In this document: positions 26,921-38,828 of the stretch, piece after piece | How the letters are laid out: each line of letters opens with the position of its first letter | Numbering within the stretch: the first letter of the stretch is position 1 | From: Tsukamurella sputi | Lineage (GTDB): Bacteria > Actinomycetota > Actinomycetes > Mycobacteriales > Mycobacteriaceae | Assembly: GCF_007858445.1 (NCBI RefSeq) | Contig: NZ_VIGV01000002.1 | Span: forward strand, 682,001 to 746,000 | Direction of reading: 5' to 3' | Length of the DNA: 64,000 bases | Translations under genes and position numbers: made by a program | Notes under the pieces: model-generated | What the model saw: only the letters and a program-made list of their open reading frames with translations | Database searches by the model: none | Told to the model about the DNA's origin: nothing

Positions 26921-27030
26921 GCTAACGTCGAAGTCCGATTCGGTCAGGGGAACCCGGTGGGATTCCGGGACTGGCGCGCAACGGTGTGGGGCAACACGCT
27001 CCGAGTCCGATACCCGGCCGACTCGCATGT
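26921..27030 (+). ncRNA. Cobalamin riboswitch
   Basis: The leader carries the conserved cobalamin-riboswitch core in order. It runs GGGGAACCCGGTGGGATTCC (about 26947-26966), then GGGACTGGCGCGCAACGGT, then CCGAGTCCGATACCCGG (about 27000-27016). It lies 50-150 bases upstream of a BtuF/FhuD-type binding lipoprotein. Exact ends are estimated. The expected effect is repression of the downstream genes when adenosylcobalamin is abundant. Confidence 0.85.
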
Positions 27031-27077
27031 GTCCATCGCCGCCCCGCGCACGGGCTGCCGACGAAAGAGTGAAAACC

Positions 27078-28055
27078 ATGCGCTCTGCCGCCCTTCTCGC
27101 ACCCGTCGTCGCCGCCGCGACGCTCCTCGCCGGATGCGGCACCGCCGATCAGGCGGCCGCTCCGAGTAGCCGGGCGAACGGGAGATTCCCGGTCACCGTC
27201 AGCACCTGCGACTTCGCCTCCGAAGTCAAGGCCGAGCCGCGACGGATAGTCACGATGAACCAGGGCGCGACCGAGGTGGCGCTCGCTCTCGGCGTCGCCG
27301 ATCGGATGGTGGGTACGGCGTACCTCGACGACGCCGTCGCACCACGCTTCCAGGCCGATTACGCCAGGATCCCCGTGCTCGCGGCGAAGTACCCGACGCA
27401 GGAGAAGATGCTGTCGGTGCGGCCGGACCTGGTCTACGGCTCGTACAACTCCGCATTCAGCGAGAAGAACGCCGGCGATCGCGCGAAATTGCAGGGGCAG
27501 GGCATCGCGACGCTGCTGGCACCGTCGGGCTGCGCGAAGAAGCCGGAGCGCGCATCGTGGGACCTGATCTGGGAGGAGCTGACCGACGCCGGTAGGGCCT
27601 TCGGCACCGAGGATGCCGCCGCGAAGCTCATCGCACAGCAGAAGGCCGAGCTCGAGAGCCCTGCCCTCAAGGGCGCGGCGAAGGGCCAGCGCATCCTGTG
27701 GTGGGATTTCGGCGCCAACTCGGGCCTGAACGTGGGCGCCGGCAAGGGCAGCCCGCAGCTGATCATCGACTCGGTCGGCGGCGTGAACGTCTTCGCGGAC
27801 CAGCCGGGTAACTGGGCGGAGATCTCGATGGAGAACGTCGTGGGCACGAATCCCGACGTGATCGTCGTCGCGGATGCGTCCGGCCATCCGGCGCAGGAGC
27901 GGATCGACCAGGCACGCAAGGATCCGGCGATGGGTCAGCTGCGTGCGGTCCGCGAGAACCGCTTCGTGGTCATCCCGTTCTCGGAGACCACGTCCGGCGT
28001 CCGCCTGCTCGACGGTGCGCGCCGCGTCGCGGACGGGATCAAGGCCCTGCCGTGA
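27078..28055 (+). CDS. Substrate-binding lipoprotein, probably cobalamin/corrinoid uptake
   Basis: This 325-residue type-III periplasmic-binding protein has a lipobox L-L-A-G-C at Cys20. R-R-I-V-T-M-N-Q-G-A-T-E-V-A-L-A-L-G begins the first lobe, and E-N-V-V-G-T-N-P-D-V-I-V-V-A-D-A the second. The fold is shared by siderophore- and vitamin-B12-binding proteins. The cobalamin riboswitch just upstream makes B12, a corrinoid or cobalt the likely ligand. No permease or ATPase genes follow, so it must work with a transporter encoded elsewhere. ATG 27078 is chosen over an upstream frame because it yields the signal peptide. It overlaps the next gene by 4 bases. Confidence 0.82.
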   Translation: MRSAALLAPVVAAATLLAGCGTADQAAAPSSRANGRFPVTVSTCDFASEVKAEPRRIVTMNQGATEVALALGVADRMVGTAYLDDAVAPRFQADYARIPVLAAKYPTQEKMLSVRPDLVYGSYNSAFSEKNAGDRAKLQGQGIATLLAPSGCAKKPERASWDLIWEELTDAGRAFGTEDAAAKLIAQQKAELESPALKGAAKGQRILWWDFGANSGLNVGAGKGSPQLIIDSVGGVNVFADQPGNWAEISMENVVGTNPDVIVVADASGHPAQERIDQARKDPAMGQLRAVRENRFVVIPFSETTSGVRLLDGARRVADGIKALP

Positions 28056-28780
28056 CGGCGGTCCTGGTGGGCATGTCCGCCGGCGTCGACCCCGCTGAGC
28101 TGCGTTCCCTCGCCGCGAATGCGGGAGCCGAGCCGGCGTTCCTGCAGGTCCACGACCCCGCGCTGGTCGACGTCCTGACGACGGTGGCCGACCGCGGCAC
28201 TTCCGACCTCCTGCTGATCGGCACAGGGTGGGCGCAGCCCGGCCCGAAGCGGTCGTGGTTGCGCCGGGTCGCCGCGCACTGGCTCCGGAGCTACGACGGA
28301 GCGCCGACCGTCCGGCTCTCCCCGCAACTGCTCGCCGCACCCGATGCCGGCCTGCTCGCCGCCGCGATCGCCGCGGGTGGATCGCCGATGACGGATGACG
28401 CGGCGCCACTGCACTCCCCCGCGTGGGAGGACGTGCCACGGCACCGGCACCAGGTGCTGATCTGCCGCGGCCCGCGCTGCTCCGCGCTGGGCGCGTCGGC
28501 GCTGACCTCCGCCTTCGGCGACGAGCTGCGCCGCGCGGGGCTCGGCGACGATGACGCCCTGATCACCGTCACCGGCTGCCAGTTCCCGTGCAATCACGCG
28601 CCCGTCGTGACGGTCCAGCCGGATGACGCCTGGTACGGACGGGTCAGCGTCGACGACGTGCCCGACCTCGTCGAGCGGCACCTCGTCGGCGAGGCGCGCG
28701 TGGAGGGCCTCGCGCTGCCCCGGGAACGTTCCCCAGCCCGACGGTCCGCGGAATATTCGGACCGTGGTCCGGGGTTGTAG
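28052..28780 (+). CDS. CbiX-like plus thioredoxin-fold [2Fe-2S] protein
   Basis: This 242-residue two-part protein has an N-terminal half (1-110) that looks like a sirohydrochlorin cobaltochelatase/CbiX-type domain, although I see no clear twin-His metal site. The C-terminal half has C138-x4-C143 and C176-x3-C180 (I-C-R-G-P-R-C; G-C-Q-F-P-C-N-H-A-P), the cysteine layout of thioredoxin-like [2Fe-2S] ferredoxins. It starts inside the stop of the binding-protein gene and is under the same cobalamin riboswitch. A role in corrinoid reduction or in cobalt insertion or trafficking is inferred from this context. Confidence 0.7.
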   Translation: MTAVLVGMSAGVDPAELRSLAANAGAEPAFLQVHDPALVDVLTTVADRGTSDLLLIGTGWAQPGPKRSWLRRVAAHWLRSYDGAPTVRLSPQLLAAPDAGLLAAAIAAGGSPMTDDAAPLHSPAWEDVPRHRHQVLICRGPRCSALGASALTSAFGDELRRAGLGDDDALITVTGCQFPCNHAPVVTVQPDDAWYGRVSVDDVPDLVERHLVGEARVEGLALPRERSPARRSAEYSDRGPGL

Positions 28781-28785
28781 CGGCC

Positions 28786-29805
28786 ATGAAGAAGATCGGC
28801 TTCCTGTCCTTCGGCCATTGGTCGGACTCGCCCGGCTCGCGGACCCGGACCGCGGCCGACGTCCTGCATCAGTCGATCGATCTCGCTGTGGCGGCCGAGG
28901 AGGTGGGTGCCGATGGCGCCTACTTCCGTGTGCACCACTTCGCGCGGCAGCTCGGCTCGCCGTTCCCGTTGCTCGCCGCGGTCGGTGCGAAGACGTCGCG
29001 GATCGAGATCGGCACCGGCGTGATCGACATGCGCTACGAGAACCCGCTGTACATGGCGGAGGACGCGGGCGCCGCGGATCTCATTGCGGGCGAGCGGCTG
29101 CAGCTCGGCGTGAGTCGGGGATCGCCCGAGCAGGTGATCGAGGGCTACAAGTACTTCGGCTACCAGCCGTCCGAGGGGAAGACCGACGCCGATATGGGCC
29201 GCGAGCACACCGAGGTGCTGCTCAAGGTGCTCGAGGGCGGCGGTTTCGCGCAGCCGAACCCGCGCCCGATGTTCCCCAACCCGCCGGGTCTGCTGCGCGT
29301 GGAGCCGCACTCCCCCACGCTGCGGGACCGGATCTGGTGGGGCGCCGCATCCGACGCGACCGCGGAGTGGGCGGCGAAGCTCGGCATGAACCTCATGAGT
29401 TCGACGCTCAAGACCGACGAGTCGGGCGAGCCCTTCCACGTGCAGCAGGCGAACCAGATCCGCAAGTTCCGCGCGGCCTGGGCCGAGGCGGGGCACGATC
29501 ACGAGCCGCGGGTCTCCGTGAGCCGCAGCATCATGCCCATCATCGACGACGAGAGCCGCGCCTACTTCGGCCACGAGCGCTCCAGCGATGACCAGTTCGG
29601 CGTGATCGACGACTTCCGTGCCGTCTTCGGCCGCACCTACGCGGGCGAGCCGGACGAGCTCGTCGAGCAGCTCCGCGACGACGAGGGCATCGTCGAGGCC
29701 GACACCGTGCTGGTGACCGTCCCCAATCAGCTGGGCGTGGAGTACAACACCCGCCTGCTGGAATCCTTGGTCAAGGACGTGGCCCCGGCCCTCGGCTGGC
29801 GCTGA
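28786..29805 (+). CDS. LLM-class flavin-dependent oxidoreductase
   Basis: This 339-residue protein of the bacterial luciferase-like monooxygenase superfamily starts M-K-K-I-G-F-L-S-F-G-H-W and has the A-x-x-x-E-x-x-G-x-D-G-A-Y-F-R-V-H-H-F segment (about 35-47). I-E-I-G-T-G-V-I-D-M-R-Y-E-N-P follows at about 77-91. Members use FMN or F420. The H-H near residue 46 and the monooxygenase-type N-terminus favour an FMN monooxygenase acting on an alkane-, amine- or sulphonate-like compound, but the substrate cannot be told. It begins 5 bases after the [2Fe-2S] gene, so it may be the last gene of the riboswitch-controlled operon. Confidence 0.82.
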   Translation: MKKIGFLSFGHWSDSPGSRTRTAADVLHQSIDLAVAAEEVGADGAYFRVHHFARQLGSPFPLLAAVGAKTSRIEIGTGVIDMRYENPLYMAEDAGAADLIAGERLQLGVSRGSPEQVIEGYKYFGYQPSEGKTDADMGREHTEVLLKVLEGGGFAQPNPRPMFPNPPGLLRVEPHSPTLRDRIWWGAASDATAEWAAKLGMNLMSSTLKTDESGEPFHVQQANQIRKFRAAWAEAGHDHEPRVSVSRSIMPIIDDESRAYFGHERSSDDQFGVIDDFRAVFGRTYAGEPDELVEQLRDDEGIVEADTVLVTVPNQLGVEYNTRLLESLVKDVAPALGWR

Positions 29806-29818
29806 CCGCTACAGCCGA
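29792..29818. terminator. Hairpin between convergent genes
   Basis: TCGGCTG and CAGCCGA form a 7-bp stem with a 13-base loop spanning the stop codons of the LLM gene and the convergent acetyltransferase gene. There is no T-tract. Confidence 0.35.
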
Positions 29819-30384
29819 CGCCGCATCAGGACGCGGGTGAATCCGTTCAGCACTGAGGTGGTCTCCATGACGTACTCGAAGCCTGCGCGCTCGAACAGCG
29901 CGCGGGTGCCGACGTAGGCCATCGTGAGATCCACCTTCGCACCCTGGTTGTCCACGGGGTACGCCTCCACCACGGAGGCGCCGTGGGAGCGGGCGAATTC
30001 CACGGCGCCGGCGACGAGGTGGTGGCTGATCCCCTGCTTGCGGTGGCCGGGTCGCACACGCACGCACCACAGGGACCACGGATCGTCGTGCCCCTCGACG
30101 TGCGGGATGCGACGGTTCGTCGCGAAGCTGGTGTCCGACCGCGGATGGATCGCCGCCCAGCCGACGGGTTCGACACCGTCGTAGGCGAGGACGCCGGGCG
30201 GCGGGTCCTCCGCGCAAAGACCTCGCATCCGCTCGAACCGCGCGGGACCGCGCAGCGTCTGGTTCTCGACGGAGCCGATGCGGTACGAGAGGCAGAAGCA
30301 GTTGCTGGAGGTCTCCTTCTTCGGCCCCAGTATCTGCCTCACGTCCTCGAAGACGTCCGCCGCGCGCACCTCGATACCGGTCAC
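29809..30384 (-). CDS. GNAT family N-acetyltransferase
   Basis: This acetyl-CoA-dependent acyltransferase has 191 residues. Motif A, with the acetyl-CoA pyrophosphate loop, is V-R-P-G-H-R-K-Q-G-I-S-H-H-L-V (about 108-122). It is preceded by W-S-L-W-C-V and followed by a last strand with A-L-F-E-R-A-G-F. An N-terminal segment with C-F-C (about residue 31) precedes the fold. The substrate is unknown. GTG 30384 is preferred to GTG 30390 because TAGCGT lies exactly 6 bases upstream of it, the leaderless pattern seen elsewhere in the window. Confidence 0.8.
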   Translation of the reverse strand: MTGIEVRAADVFEDVRQILGPKKETSSNCFCLSYRIGSVENQTLRGPARFERMRGLCAEDPPPGVLAYDGVEPVGWAAIHPRSDTSFATNRRIPHVEGHDDPWSLWCVRVRPGHRKQGISHHLVAGAVEFARSHGASVVEAYPVDNQGAKVDLTMAYVGTRALFERAGFEYVMETTSVLNGFTRVLMRRRL

Positions 30385-30390
30385 GCGCAC

Positions 30391-30396
30391 ACGCTA
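30391..30396 (-). promoter_or_regulatory. -10 element for leaderless GNAT gene
   Basis: Minus-strand TAGCGT is directly adjacent to GTG 30390 and 6 bases from GTG 30384, so it decides the start in favour of 30384. Confidence 0.45.
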
Positions 30397-30398
30397 GC

Positions 30399-31538
30399 TC
30401 AGCGTGCGGTCCAGCGGTCCTCGATCCGTCCGTAGCGCCAGATCAGCAGTGCGACGGCCCAGACCGCGACGAACAGGCCCACGATCACGAAACCCGCGTA
30501 GTCCAGATCGATCGACGCGATCCAGCCCAGCGGCCCGGTGTCGACGTGCGCCCGTTCGGCGAGCACGCCCAGCAGTTCGACGGTGCCGATCGCGAGCGCG
30601 ACGGCGACGGACAGCGAGGTGATCGTGATGTTGTAGTAGACCTTCCGCACCGGCTTCGCGAAGGCCCAGCCGTAGGCGGCGTTCATGAAGACCCCGTCGA
30701 TGGTGTCCAGGAGCGACATCCCCGCCGCGAACAGGATGGGCAGCACGAGAATGCAGTAGAAGGGCAGGGTGAACGCGGCCATGCCGCCGGCGAGCACCAG
30801 CAGGCCGACCTCGGTCGCGGTGTCGAAGCCGAGGCCGAACAGAATTCCCACGGGATAGATGTGCCAGGGCTTGCGGACCGAGCCGGCGACTCCGCGCAGC
30901 AGGCGGTTCATGAGGCCGCGGTTGTTCAGCCGGTCCTCGAGTTCGGCCTCGTCGTACTGCCCGGACCGCATGTCGCGGAAGACCTTCACGATGCCGACGA
31001 GCACCACGAGGTTGATGATGCCCAGGATCCACAGGAAGACGCCGGACACCGAGGTGCCGATGAAGCCGAGGATGGTCTGCATCGTCGAGTTCTCGTCCTC
31101 GACGGGCCCGACCAGGGCGCGCACGCCCAGCGCCAGCAGGGCGGCAAGGCCGAAGACGACCGTCGAGTGCCCGAGTGAGAACCAGAATCCCACCGACAGC
31201 GGCCGTCTCGGATTGCGCTCGCCAGTGGCGATCCGGTTCTCCCGGTCGGCGAGCAGCTTGCGGGTGGTGTTGTCGACAGCGGCGATGTGGTCGGCGTCGA
31301 AGGCGTGCCGCAGGCCGAAGGTGTAGGCGAGCAGGCCGATACCGATGGTGAACTCGCCGCCGTCGCCGATCCGGTAGTGCCCGGGGACGATCAGCAGGAC
31401 GAGGGCGCCGAAGCCCACGACGTGCAGCGCGATCACGGTCGTCGTCATCCCGAGCAGCGATCGCCGGTCACCCGGGCCCAGCGCTGTCCACGCCGCCCGC
31501 AGACGGTGCGCGGTGGGAGAATGCGTCACGGAGTCCAC
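30399..31538 (-). CDS. nixA: Nickel/cobalt transporter, NiCoT family
   Basis: This 379-residue NiCoT permease has eight predicted transmembrane helices. The family signature R-H-A-F-D-A-D-H-I-A-A-V-D-N-T-T-R-K is at about 76-93, and L-G-F-D-T-A-T-E-V in the middle is the second conserved motif. It starts (GTG) one base after the ureD stop and ends the urease operon, so it supplies Ni(II) to the apo-urease. No nickel-responsive NikR site was noticed; transcription is probably by read-through from ure. HoxN is an equivalent name. Confidence 0.92.
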   Translation of the reverse strand: MDSVTHSPTAHRLRAAWTALGPGDRRSLLGMTTTVIALHVVGFGALVLLIVPGHYRIGDGGEFTIGIGLLAYTFGLRHAFDADHIAAVDNTTRKLLADRENRIATGERNPRRPLSVGFWFSLGHSTVVFGLAALLALGVRALVGPVEDENSTMQTILGFIGTSVSGVFLWILGIINLVVLVGIVKVFRDMRSGQYDEAELEDRLNNRGLMNRLLRGVAGSVRKPWHIYPVGILFGLGFDTATEVGLLVLAGGMAAFTLPFYCILVLPILFAAGMSLLDTIDGVFMNAAYGWAFAKPVRKVYYNITITSLSVAVALAIGTVELLGVLAERAHVDTGPLGWIASIDLDYAGFVIVGLFVAVWAVALLIWRYGRIEDRWTAR

Positions 31539-31539
31539 C

Positions 31540-32357
31540 TCAGTACTTTCGCAGGTTCAGGGGCGCCTGTCCGGTCCATCGCCGGCGCAGCAGTGCGATG
31601 ATCCCGTCGAACAGGCCGGACAGTTCGGCGGTGTCGTCACCGAGGCACCGGAGGACGAATCCGGGGCCGGCGAGCGCGGTCAGCCCGCTCCGAACGCCGG
31701 GCACCGTCGCGGTGACGCCGTGCACCTCGTCGAGCAGGTCCTCATCGATCCTCGGATCGACCGCGGTGAGCGAGCCGACGTGCGTGTGTCCGTCGAGGAA
31801 GCCGATCCCCGACGGGTCGGCCCGGCCGGGCTCGATGAGCAGGTTGTCCACCGCGAGCAGGGTGCCGCCGCGATGGATCTCGGTCCGCATCCGCAGCTCG
31901 TCGTAGCGGAACAGCGCACCGTCGGGCGACCACCCGGGGGTCACGATCTCCGCCAGGACGAGCGAGGCGGAATCGTCCATCTCGACGATGCAGGTCTGCC
32001 GGTACGTGGCCTCGCGGTAGAGGATCAGCGCGTCGGGGACGTACTCGAGGACGCTGTGCGGCCCCAGCTGGATCCGCATGTGCTGCGCGGCGGCGCCGTC
32101 GGGCGTCCGGTAGACCTTGGTCGCCGACTGGGTGGTCACCACGGCCCGGGCCTCGGCCTCCAGCTCGATGTCGATCGCGTAGGTGTCGCCGCGCAGGCAG
32201 CCGCCTCCGGGGTTCACCACGTGGTAGGTGACCTGTCCGGAATCGTCGAGGTACATGGGGCGCAGGGTCTGCAGGGTGCCCGCGTGCCGCTGTGCCACGG
32301 CGACGGTACGCCGCCCCCGCGGCGCGAGGGTCAGGGCCAGTTCGCCGGTGAGTCCAC

Positions 32358-32361
<4 letters not shown>
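31540..32361 (-). CDS. ureD: Urease accessory protein UreD
   Basis: UreD (UreH) binds apo-urease and with UreF and UreG forms the complex that delivers nickel and carbonate. The 273-residue protein contains the conserved [10 protein letters not shown] and [13 protein letters not shown] patterns, followed by G-W-S-P-D-G. The real start is GTG 32361, which overlaps the ureG stop (GTGA); the longer frame upstream is a shadow of ureG. It is the last ure gene in the order ABCEFGD. Confidence 0.93.
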
Positions 32362-32969
<608 letters not shown>

Positions 32970-32981
32970 GGGATTCTCCTT

Positions 32982-33674
32982 CTAGCTCATGAACATCCGT
33001 GCGCGTTGGCGCCGGTGCCGCATCTGGGCGATCTCCAGACCGGGCGATGCGGCGCCCAGGTCCTGGTCGGTCAGGGTCATCGCGGTGGCGACGGCGTCGG
33101 CCACCACCTCGTGCATCGCACGCTGCACCCGCTGTCCCGCGGTCTGCCCGATGGGGATGGCGCGCACGGCGTTCTGCGTCAGCGAGGTGACGGCGGCGAA
33201 GAGGTGCGCCTCGATCGCGGCGGCCGGCGGCGCGTCCACCGCGTGGGCGAACAGCGCGAAGGCGACGGCCGGGTGGCCGTGGCAGCGGCCCGCATCCATC
33301 TCGGCCAGGTAGTCGGCGAGGAAGGACTCGGGCGTGACGACGGCGCCGACCTCGGCGGTGCGCCGGCCGATGGTGGCCGCGGCGGTGCGGACCTGTTCCG
33401 GCAGGGTCAACGCCGCGAGCAAGCGGTCGAGTCGCCACACCGCTGCGAGATCGCCCAGGTGCAGCGCGTCGTAGGCGAGCCGGATCGCGAGCCCGTCGGT
33501 GTACGCGAGCTGGCGGGAGACGTAGGCGCGCAGCCACGCCGCGAAGGTGTGCTCGTCGGTGATCGTGTCCTCGGCGAGGTAGGCCTCCATCCCGAAGGAG
33601 TGGCTGAACGCCCCCGTCGGGAGAGCGGAATCACTGAGCTGCAGTAGCGGCAGCAGGTATCCGGGCGAGGTCAA
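32982..33674 (-). CDS. ureF: Urease accessory protein UreF
   Basis: UreF gates UreG GTPase activity during urease maturation. The all-helical 230-residue protein has the family motif L-L-P-L-L-Q-L-S-D-S-A-L-P-T-G-A-F-S-H-S-F-G (about 7-28) and a C-terminal M-R-H-R-R-Q-R-A-R-M-F-M-S tail. Its start overlaps the ureE stop by 4 bases (ATGA), so the two are coupled. Confidence 0.95.
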   Translation of the reverse strand: MTSPGYLLPLLQLSDSALPTGAFSHSFGMEAYLAEDTITDEHTFAAWLRAYVSRQLAYTDGLAIRLAYDALHLGDLAAVWRLDRLLAALTLPEQVRTAAATIGRRTAEVGAVVTPESFLADYLAEMDAGRCHGHPAVAFALFAHAVDAPPAAAIEAHLFAAVTSLTQNAVRAIPIGQTAGQRVQRAMHEVVADAVATAMTLTDQDLGAASPGLEIAQMRHRRQRARMFMS

Positions 33675-34156
33675 TGCGTGTGCTCCGCGTGCCGGAAGGG
33701 CGTGGGCAGCACCCGGTCCTGGCGATCGAAGGGCACGCCGTGGTGGCGCAGGTAGTCCTCGACGGTGTGGTCGTACTGCACCACCATGACCTCGGCGCCG
33801 TATTCGGAGTCGGCGTCGAAGAACTGCGCCTGCAGGTGCCGGTTGCCGAGCCCGTGCGCGGTCCGTCCCATCTCGGTGACGGTCCGCGGGGCGATCACGA
33901 GCACGTCGGTCGCGAGCACCTGCACCGCGATGATGTTCTTCTCGTCGCGGTGCAGGATGTCACCGTCGCGCAGGTCCCCGTCGGGGCCCGCGGGGGCGGC
34001 GAGCCGCAGCCCGATCTCCCGGTCGTGGTCGGTCCGGACGCGCTGGATCCGCTTGACGAGGTCGGGGCCGGCCAGGGGCACGCGCTCCACGTGCAGTGCC
34101 GCGCGGTCGGCGGGGTCGAGCTCGGCGAGGTTGCCGAGAACGGTCTCGATGATCAT
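33671..34156 (-). CDS. ureE: Urease accessory nickel chaperone UreE
   Basis: UreE is a dimeric nickel-binding chaperone that hands Ni(II) to UreG. The 161 residues include A-Y-x-L-G-N-R-H (here A-H-G-L-G-N-R-H-L-Q-A-Q-F) with the central metal histidine, and a short His-containing C-terminus (H-A-E-H-T-H) in place of the long His tail of some species. It lies between ureC (10 bases) and ureF. Confidence 0.93.
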   Translation of the reverse strand: MIIETVLGNLAELDPADRAALHVERVPLAGPDLVKRIQRVRTDHDREIGLRLAAPAGPDGDLRDGDILHRDEKNIIAVQVLATDVLVIAPRTVTEMGRTAHGLGNRHLQAQFFDADSEYGAEVMVVQYDHTVEDYLRHHGVPFDRQDRVLPTPFRHAEHTH

Positions 34157-34166
34157 CTCTCGCCTC

Positions 34167-35894
34167 TCAGAACAGGAAGTAGCGCTGGGTCATGGGCAGG
34201 GACGAGGCCGGTTCGGAGCGGACCGGCGTCCCGTCGACGGCGACGACGTAGGTCTCGGGGTCGACGGTGATGTCGGGCGTCGCGCCGTTGTGCGGCAGGT
34301 CCTGTTTGCGCAGCGTGCGGATCCCGCGAACGGGCAGGGTGCGTTTGCGCAGCCCGAGCTCGCCCGCGACACCGGATTCGACTGCCGCGGTGGAGAGGAA
34401 GGTGATCGCGGCGTCGTGCACCGCCGACCCCATCGATCCGAACTGCGGCCGCATGGTGCGCGGCTGGGGCGTCGGGATCGACGCGTTGGCGTCGCCCATC
34501 AGAGCCGTGGCGATCTGGCCGCCCTTGAGCACCAGGTCGGGTTTGACCCCGAAGAAGGCGGGGTTCCACAGCACGAGATCGGCGAACTTGCCCTCCTCGA
34601 CGCTGCCGACGTACTCGGCGATGCCCTGCGCGAGAGCCGGATTGATCGTGTACTTCGCGATGTACCGCTTGATCCGGGCGTTGTCGCCACCGTCGGGATC
34701 CCCGTCCAGCGGGCCGCGCTGCCGCTTCATCGAATCGGCGAGCTGCCACGTGCGGGTGATCACCTCGCCGACGCGGCCCATGGCCTGGGAGTCGGACGAC
34801 GTGATGGAGATGATGCCCATGTCGTGGAGCACGCCCTCGGCGGCGATGGTTTCGGGGCGGATCCGGGAGTCGGCGAAGGCCACGTCCTCGGGGATGTCGG
34901 CGTTGAGGTGGTGGCACACCATGAGCATGTCGAGGTGCTCGACGATGGTGTTCTGCGTGAAGGGCAGCGTCGGGTTCGTGGACGCGGGCAGCACGTTCGG
35001 GTGCCCCGCGATGGCGATGATGTCGGGGGCGTGGCCGCCGCCGGCGCCTTCGGTGTGGAAGGTGTGGATCACGCGGCCGTCGATCGCGGCCACGGTGTCC
35101 TCGAGGAAACCGCATTCGTTGAGGGTGTCGGTGTGGATCGCGACCTGCACGTCGTACTCGTCGGCCACGCGCAGCGAGTTGTCGATCGAGGCGGTGGTCG
35201 AGCCCCAGTCCTCGTGCACCTTGAGGCCGATAGCGCCCGCGCGGATCTGCTCCGCGAGCGGCTCGGTCGCACCCGCGTGCCCCTTGCCGAGGAGCCCGAT
35301 GTTCATCGGCACGCCGTCGAGCGCCTGCAGCATGCGCGCGATGTGCCAGGGCCCGGGCGTCACGGTGGTGGCGTTGGTCCCCGCCGCGGGGCCCGTGCCA
35401 CCGCCGATCATGGTGGTCACGCCGGAGTTGAGAGCGGTATCGATCTGCTGGGCACTGATGAAGTGGATGTGCGTGTCGATGCCGCCGGCGGTCAGGATGC
35501 GCCCCTCCCCCGCGATGATCTCGGTGGCCGCGCCGATGGTGATCGTGATGCCGTCCGCGATCTGCGGGTTGCCCGCCTTGCCGATCTGCAGAATGTGGCC
35601 GTCGCGGAGCGCCACATCGGCCTTGATGATGCCCGTGTGGTCGATGATCAGGGCGTTGGTGATGACGGTGTCGGGAATCGGCCCGGCATCGTCGGAGCCC
35701 TCGCGGGAGAGCACGCCGTTCTCGCCCATCCCGTCCCGGATCACCTTGCCGCCGCCGAAGACGACCTCCTCGCCGTAGACGGTGAAGTCGCGCTCGACGA
35801 CCGCGAAGAGCTCGGTGTCGGCGAGGCGCACGGCGTCGCCGACGGTGGGGCCGTAGAGATCGGAGTACTCGCGCCGGCTCAGTTCGAAGCTCAC
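34167..35894 (-). CDS. ureC: Urease alpha (catalytic) subunit
   Basis: The catalytic subunit of urease hydrolyses urea to ammonia and carbamate at a di-nickel centre. The 575 residues include ligands H142 and H144 (I-D-T-H-I-H-F) and the carbamylated K225 (G-L-K-V-H-E-D-W-G). The C-H-H-L-N flap is near 330. All the key residues I looked for are present, so the enzyme should be active. GTG 35894 overlaps the ureB stop (GTGA); a longer frame upstream is the ureB shadow. Its maturation genes E, F, G and D follow immediately. Confidence 0.97.
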   Translation of the reverse strand: MSFELSRREYSDLYGPTVGDAVRLADTELFAVVERDFTVYGEEVVFGGGKVIRDGMGENGVLSREGSDDAGPIPDTVITNALIIDHTGIIKADVALRDGHILQIGKAGNPQIADGITITIGAATEIIAGEGRILTAGGIDTHIHFISAQQIDTALNSGVTTMIGGGTGPAAGTNATTVTPGPWHIARMLQALDGVPMNIGLLGKGHAGATEPLAEQIRAGAIGLKVHEDWGSTTASIDNSLRVADEYDVQVAIHTDTLNECGFLEDTVAAIDGRVIHTFHTEGAGGGHAPDIIAIAGHPNVLPASTNPTLPFTQNTIVEHLDMLMVCHHLNADIPEDVAFADSRIRPETIAAEGVLHDMGIISITSSDSQAMGRVGEVITRTWQLADSMKRQRGPLDGDPDGGDNARIKRYIAKYTINPALAQGIAEYVGSVEEGKFADLVLWNPAFFGVKPDLVLKGGQIATALMGDANASIPTPQPRTMRPQFGSMGSAVHDAAITFLSTAAVESGVAGELGLRKRTLPVRGIRTLRKQDLPHNGATPDITVDPETYVVAVDGTPVRSEPASSLPMTQRYFLF

Positions 35895-36223
35895 TGCGCT
35901 CCCCCGTTCCCCACACCGTCGAGCGGACCGTTCACACGGTTCGCCAGGCCGTGGACCTCGCGCGTTCCGGCGAGCGCGACGAGGCGCACCGTCTTGCCAT
36001 CGCCCGGCTCGAACCGGACGGCGGTCCCGGACGGGATGTCCAGACGGTGCCCGTAGGCCTCGGCGCGGTCGAAGTCCAGGGCGCGGTTGACCTCGGCGAA
36101 GTGGAAGTGCGAGCCCACCTGAATGGGGCGGTCGCCGGTGTTGACGACGCGCACGGTGCGCGTGGACCAGCCGTCGTTGCACAGGACCGGCGCGGACGCG
36201 AGGCGGAGTTCTCCGGGGATCAT
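35891..36223 (-). CDS. ureB: Urease beta subunit
   Basis: This 110-residue beta subunit starts M-I-P-G-E and contains V[27 protein letters not shown], the invariant core of UreB. It is separate from ureA, as in other actinobacteria, and starts 7 bases after it. Confidence 0.96.
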   Translation of the reverse strand: MIPGELRLASAPVLCNDGWSTRTVRVVNTGDRPIQVGSHFHFAEVNRALDFDRAEAYGHRLDIPSGTAVRFEPGDGKTVRLVALAGTREVHGLANRVNGPLDGVGNGGAQ

Positions 36224-36230
36224 GGCGCGC

Positions 36231-36533
36231 CTACCGAATCGGGTGGTGGACGGTGACGAGCTTGGTGCCGTCGGGAAACGTTGCTTCGACCTGCACGTCG
36301 TGGATCATCTCGGGCACGCCCTCCATGACGTCGTCGCGGGTGAGGACGGTGGCGCCGTAGGCCATCAGGTCGGCGACGCTGCGGCCGTCCCGGGCCCCCT
36401 CGACGAGCTCGTAGGTGATGATCGCGACGGCTTCGGGATGGTTCAACTTCAGCCCACGGGCCTGGCGCCGCCGCGCCAGGTCTGCGGCGACCACTATGAG
36501 CAGTTTGTCCTGCTCTCGAGGCAAGAGGTGCAT
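36231..36533 (-). CDS. ureA: Urease gamma subunit
   Basis: This 100-residue gamma subunit has the characteristic M-H-L-x-P-R-E-Q-D-K-L and L-N-H-P-E-A-V-A-x-I-T, with a C-terminal [11 protein letters not shown]-x-P-I. It is the first gene of the ureABCEFGD-nixA operon. The Shine-Dalgarno sequence is weak. A GlnR-like pair lies 65-80 bases upstream and overlaps the end of ctpC. Confidence 0.96.
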   Translation of the reverse strand: MHLLPREQDKLLIVVAADLARRRQARGLKLNHPEAVAIITYELVEGARDGRSVADLMAYGATVLTRDDVMEGVPEMIHDVQVEATFPDGTKLVTVHHPIR

Positions 36534-36597
36534 GAGAATTCACTCAAATCCTTTGGCCCCGTGGCCGTCAAGCCAGATCGTCAGGCGCAACAGGCTG

Positions 36598-36608
36598 GAA
36601 ACACGAAG

Positions 36609-36613
<5 letters not shown>
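36598..36613. promoter_or_regulatory. Candidate GlnR site upstream of ureA
   Basis: GAAAC-n6-TTAAC differs from the GlnR half-site pair GAAAC-n6-GTnAC by one base. It is placed 65-80 bases before the urease operon, a known GlnR target in actinobacteria. A -35-like TTGACG (36571-36566, minus strand) lies between it and ureA. Overlap with the ctpC stop codon lowers confidence. Confidence 0.4.
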
Positions 36614-38827
<2,214 letters not shown>

Positions 38828-38828
<1 letters not shown>

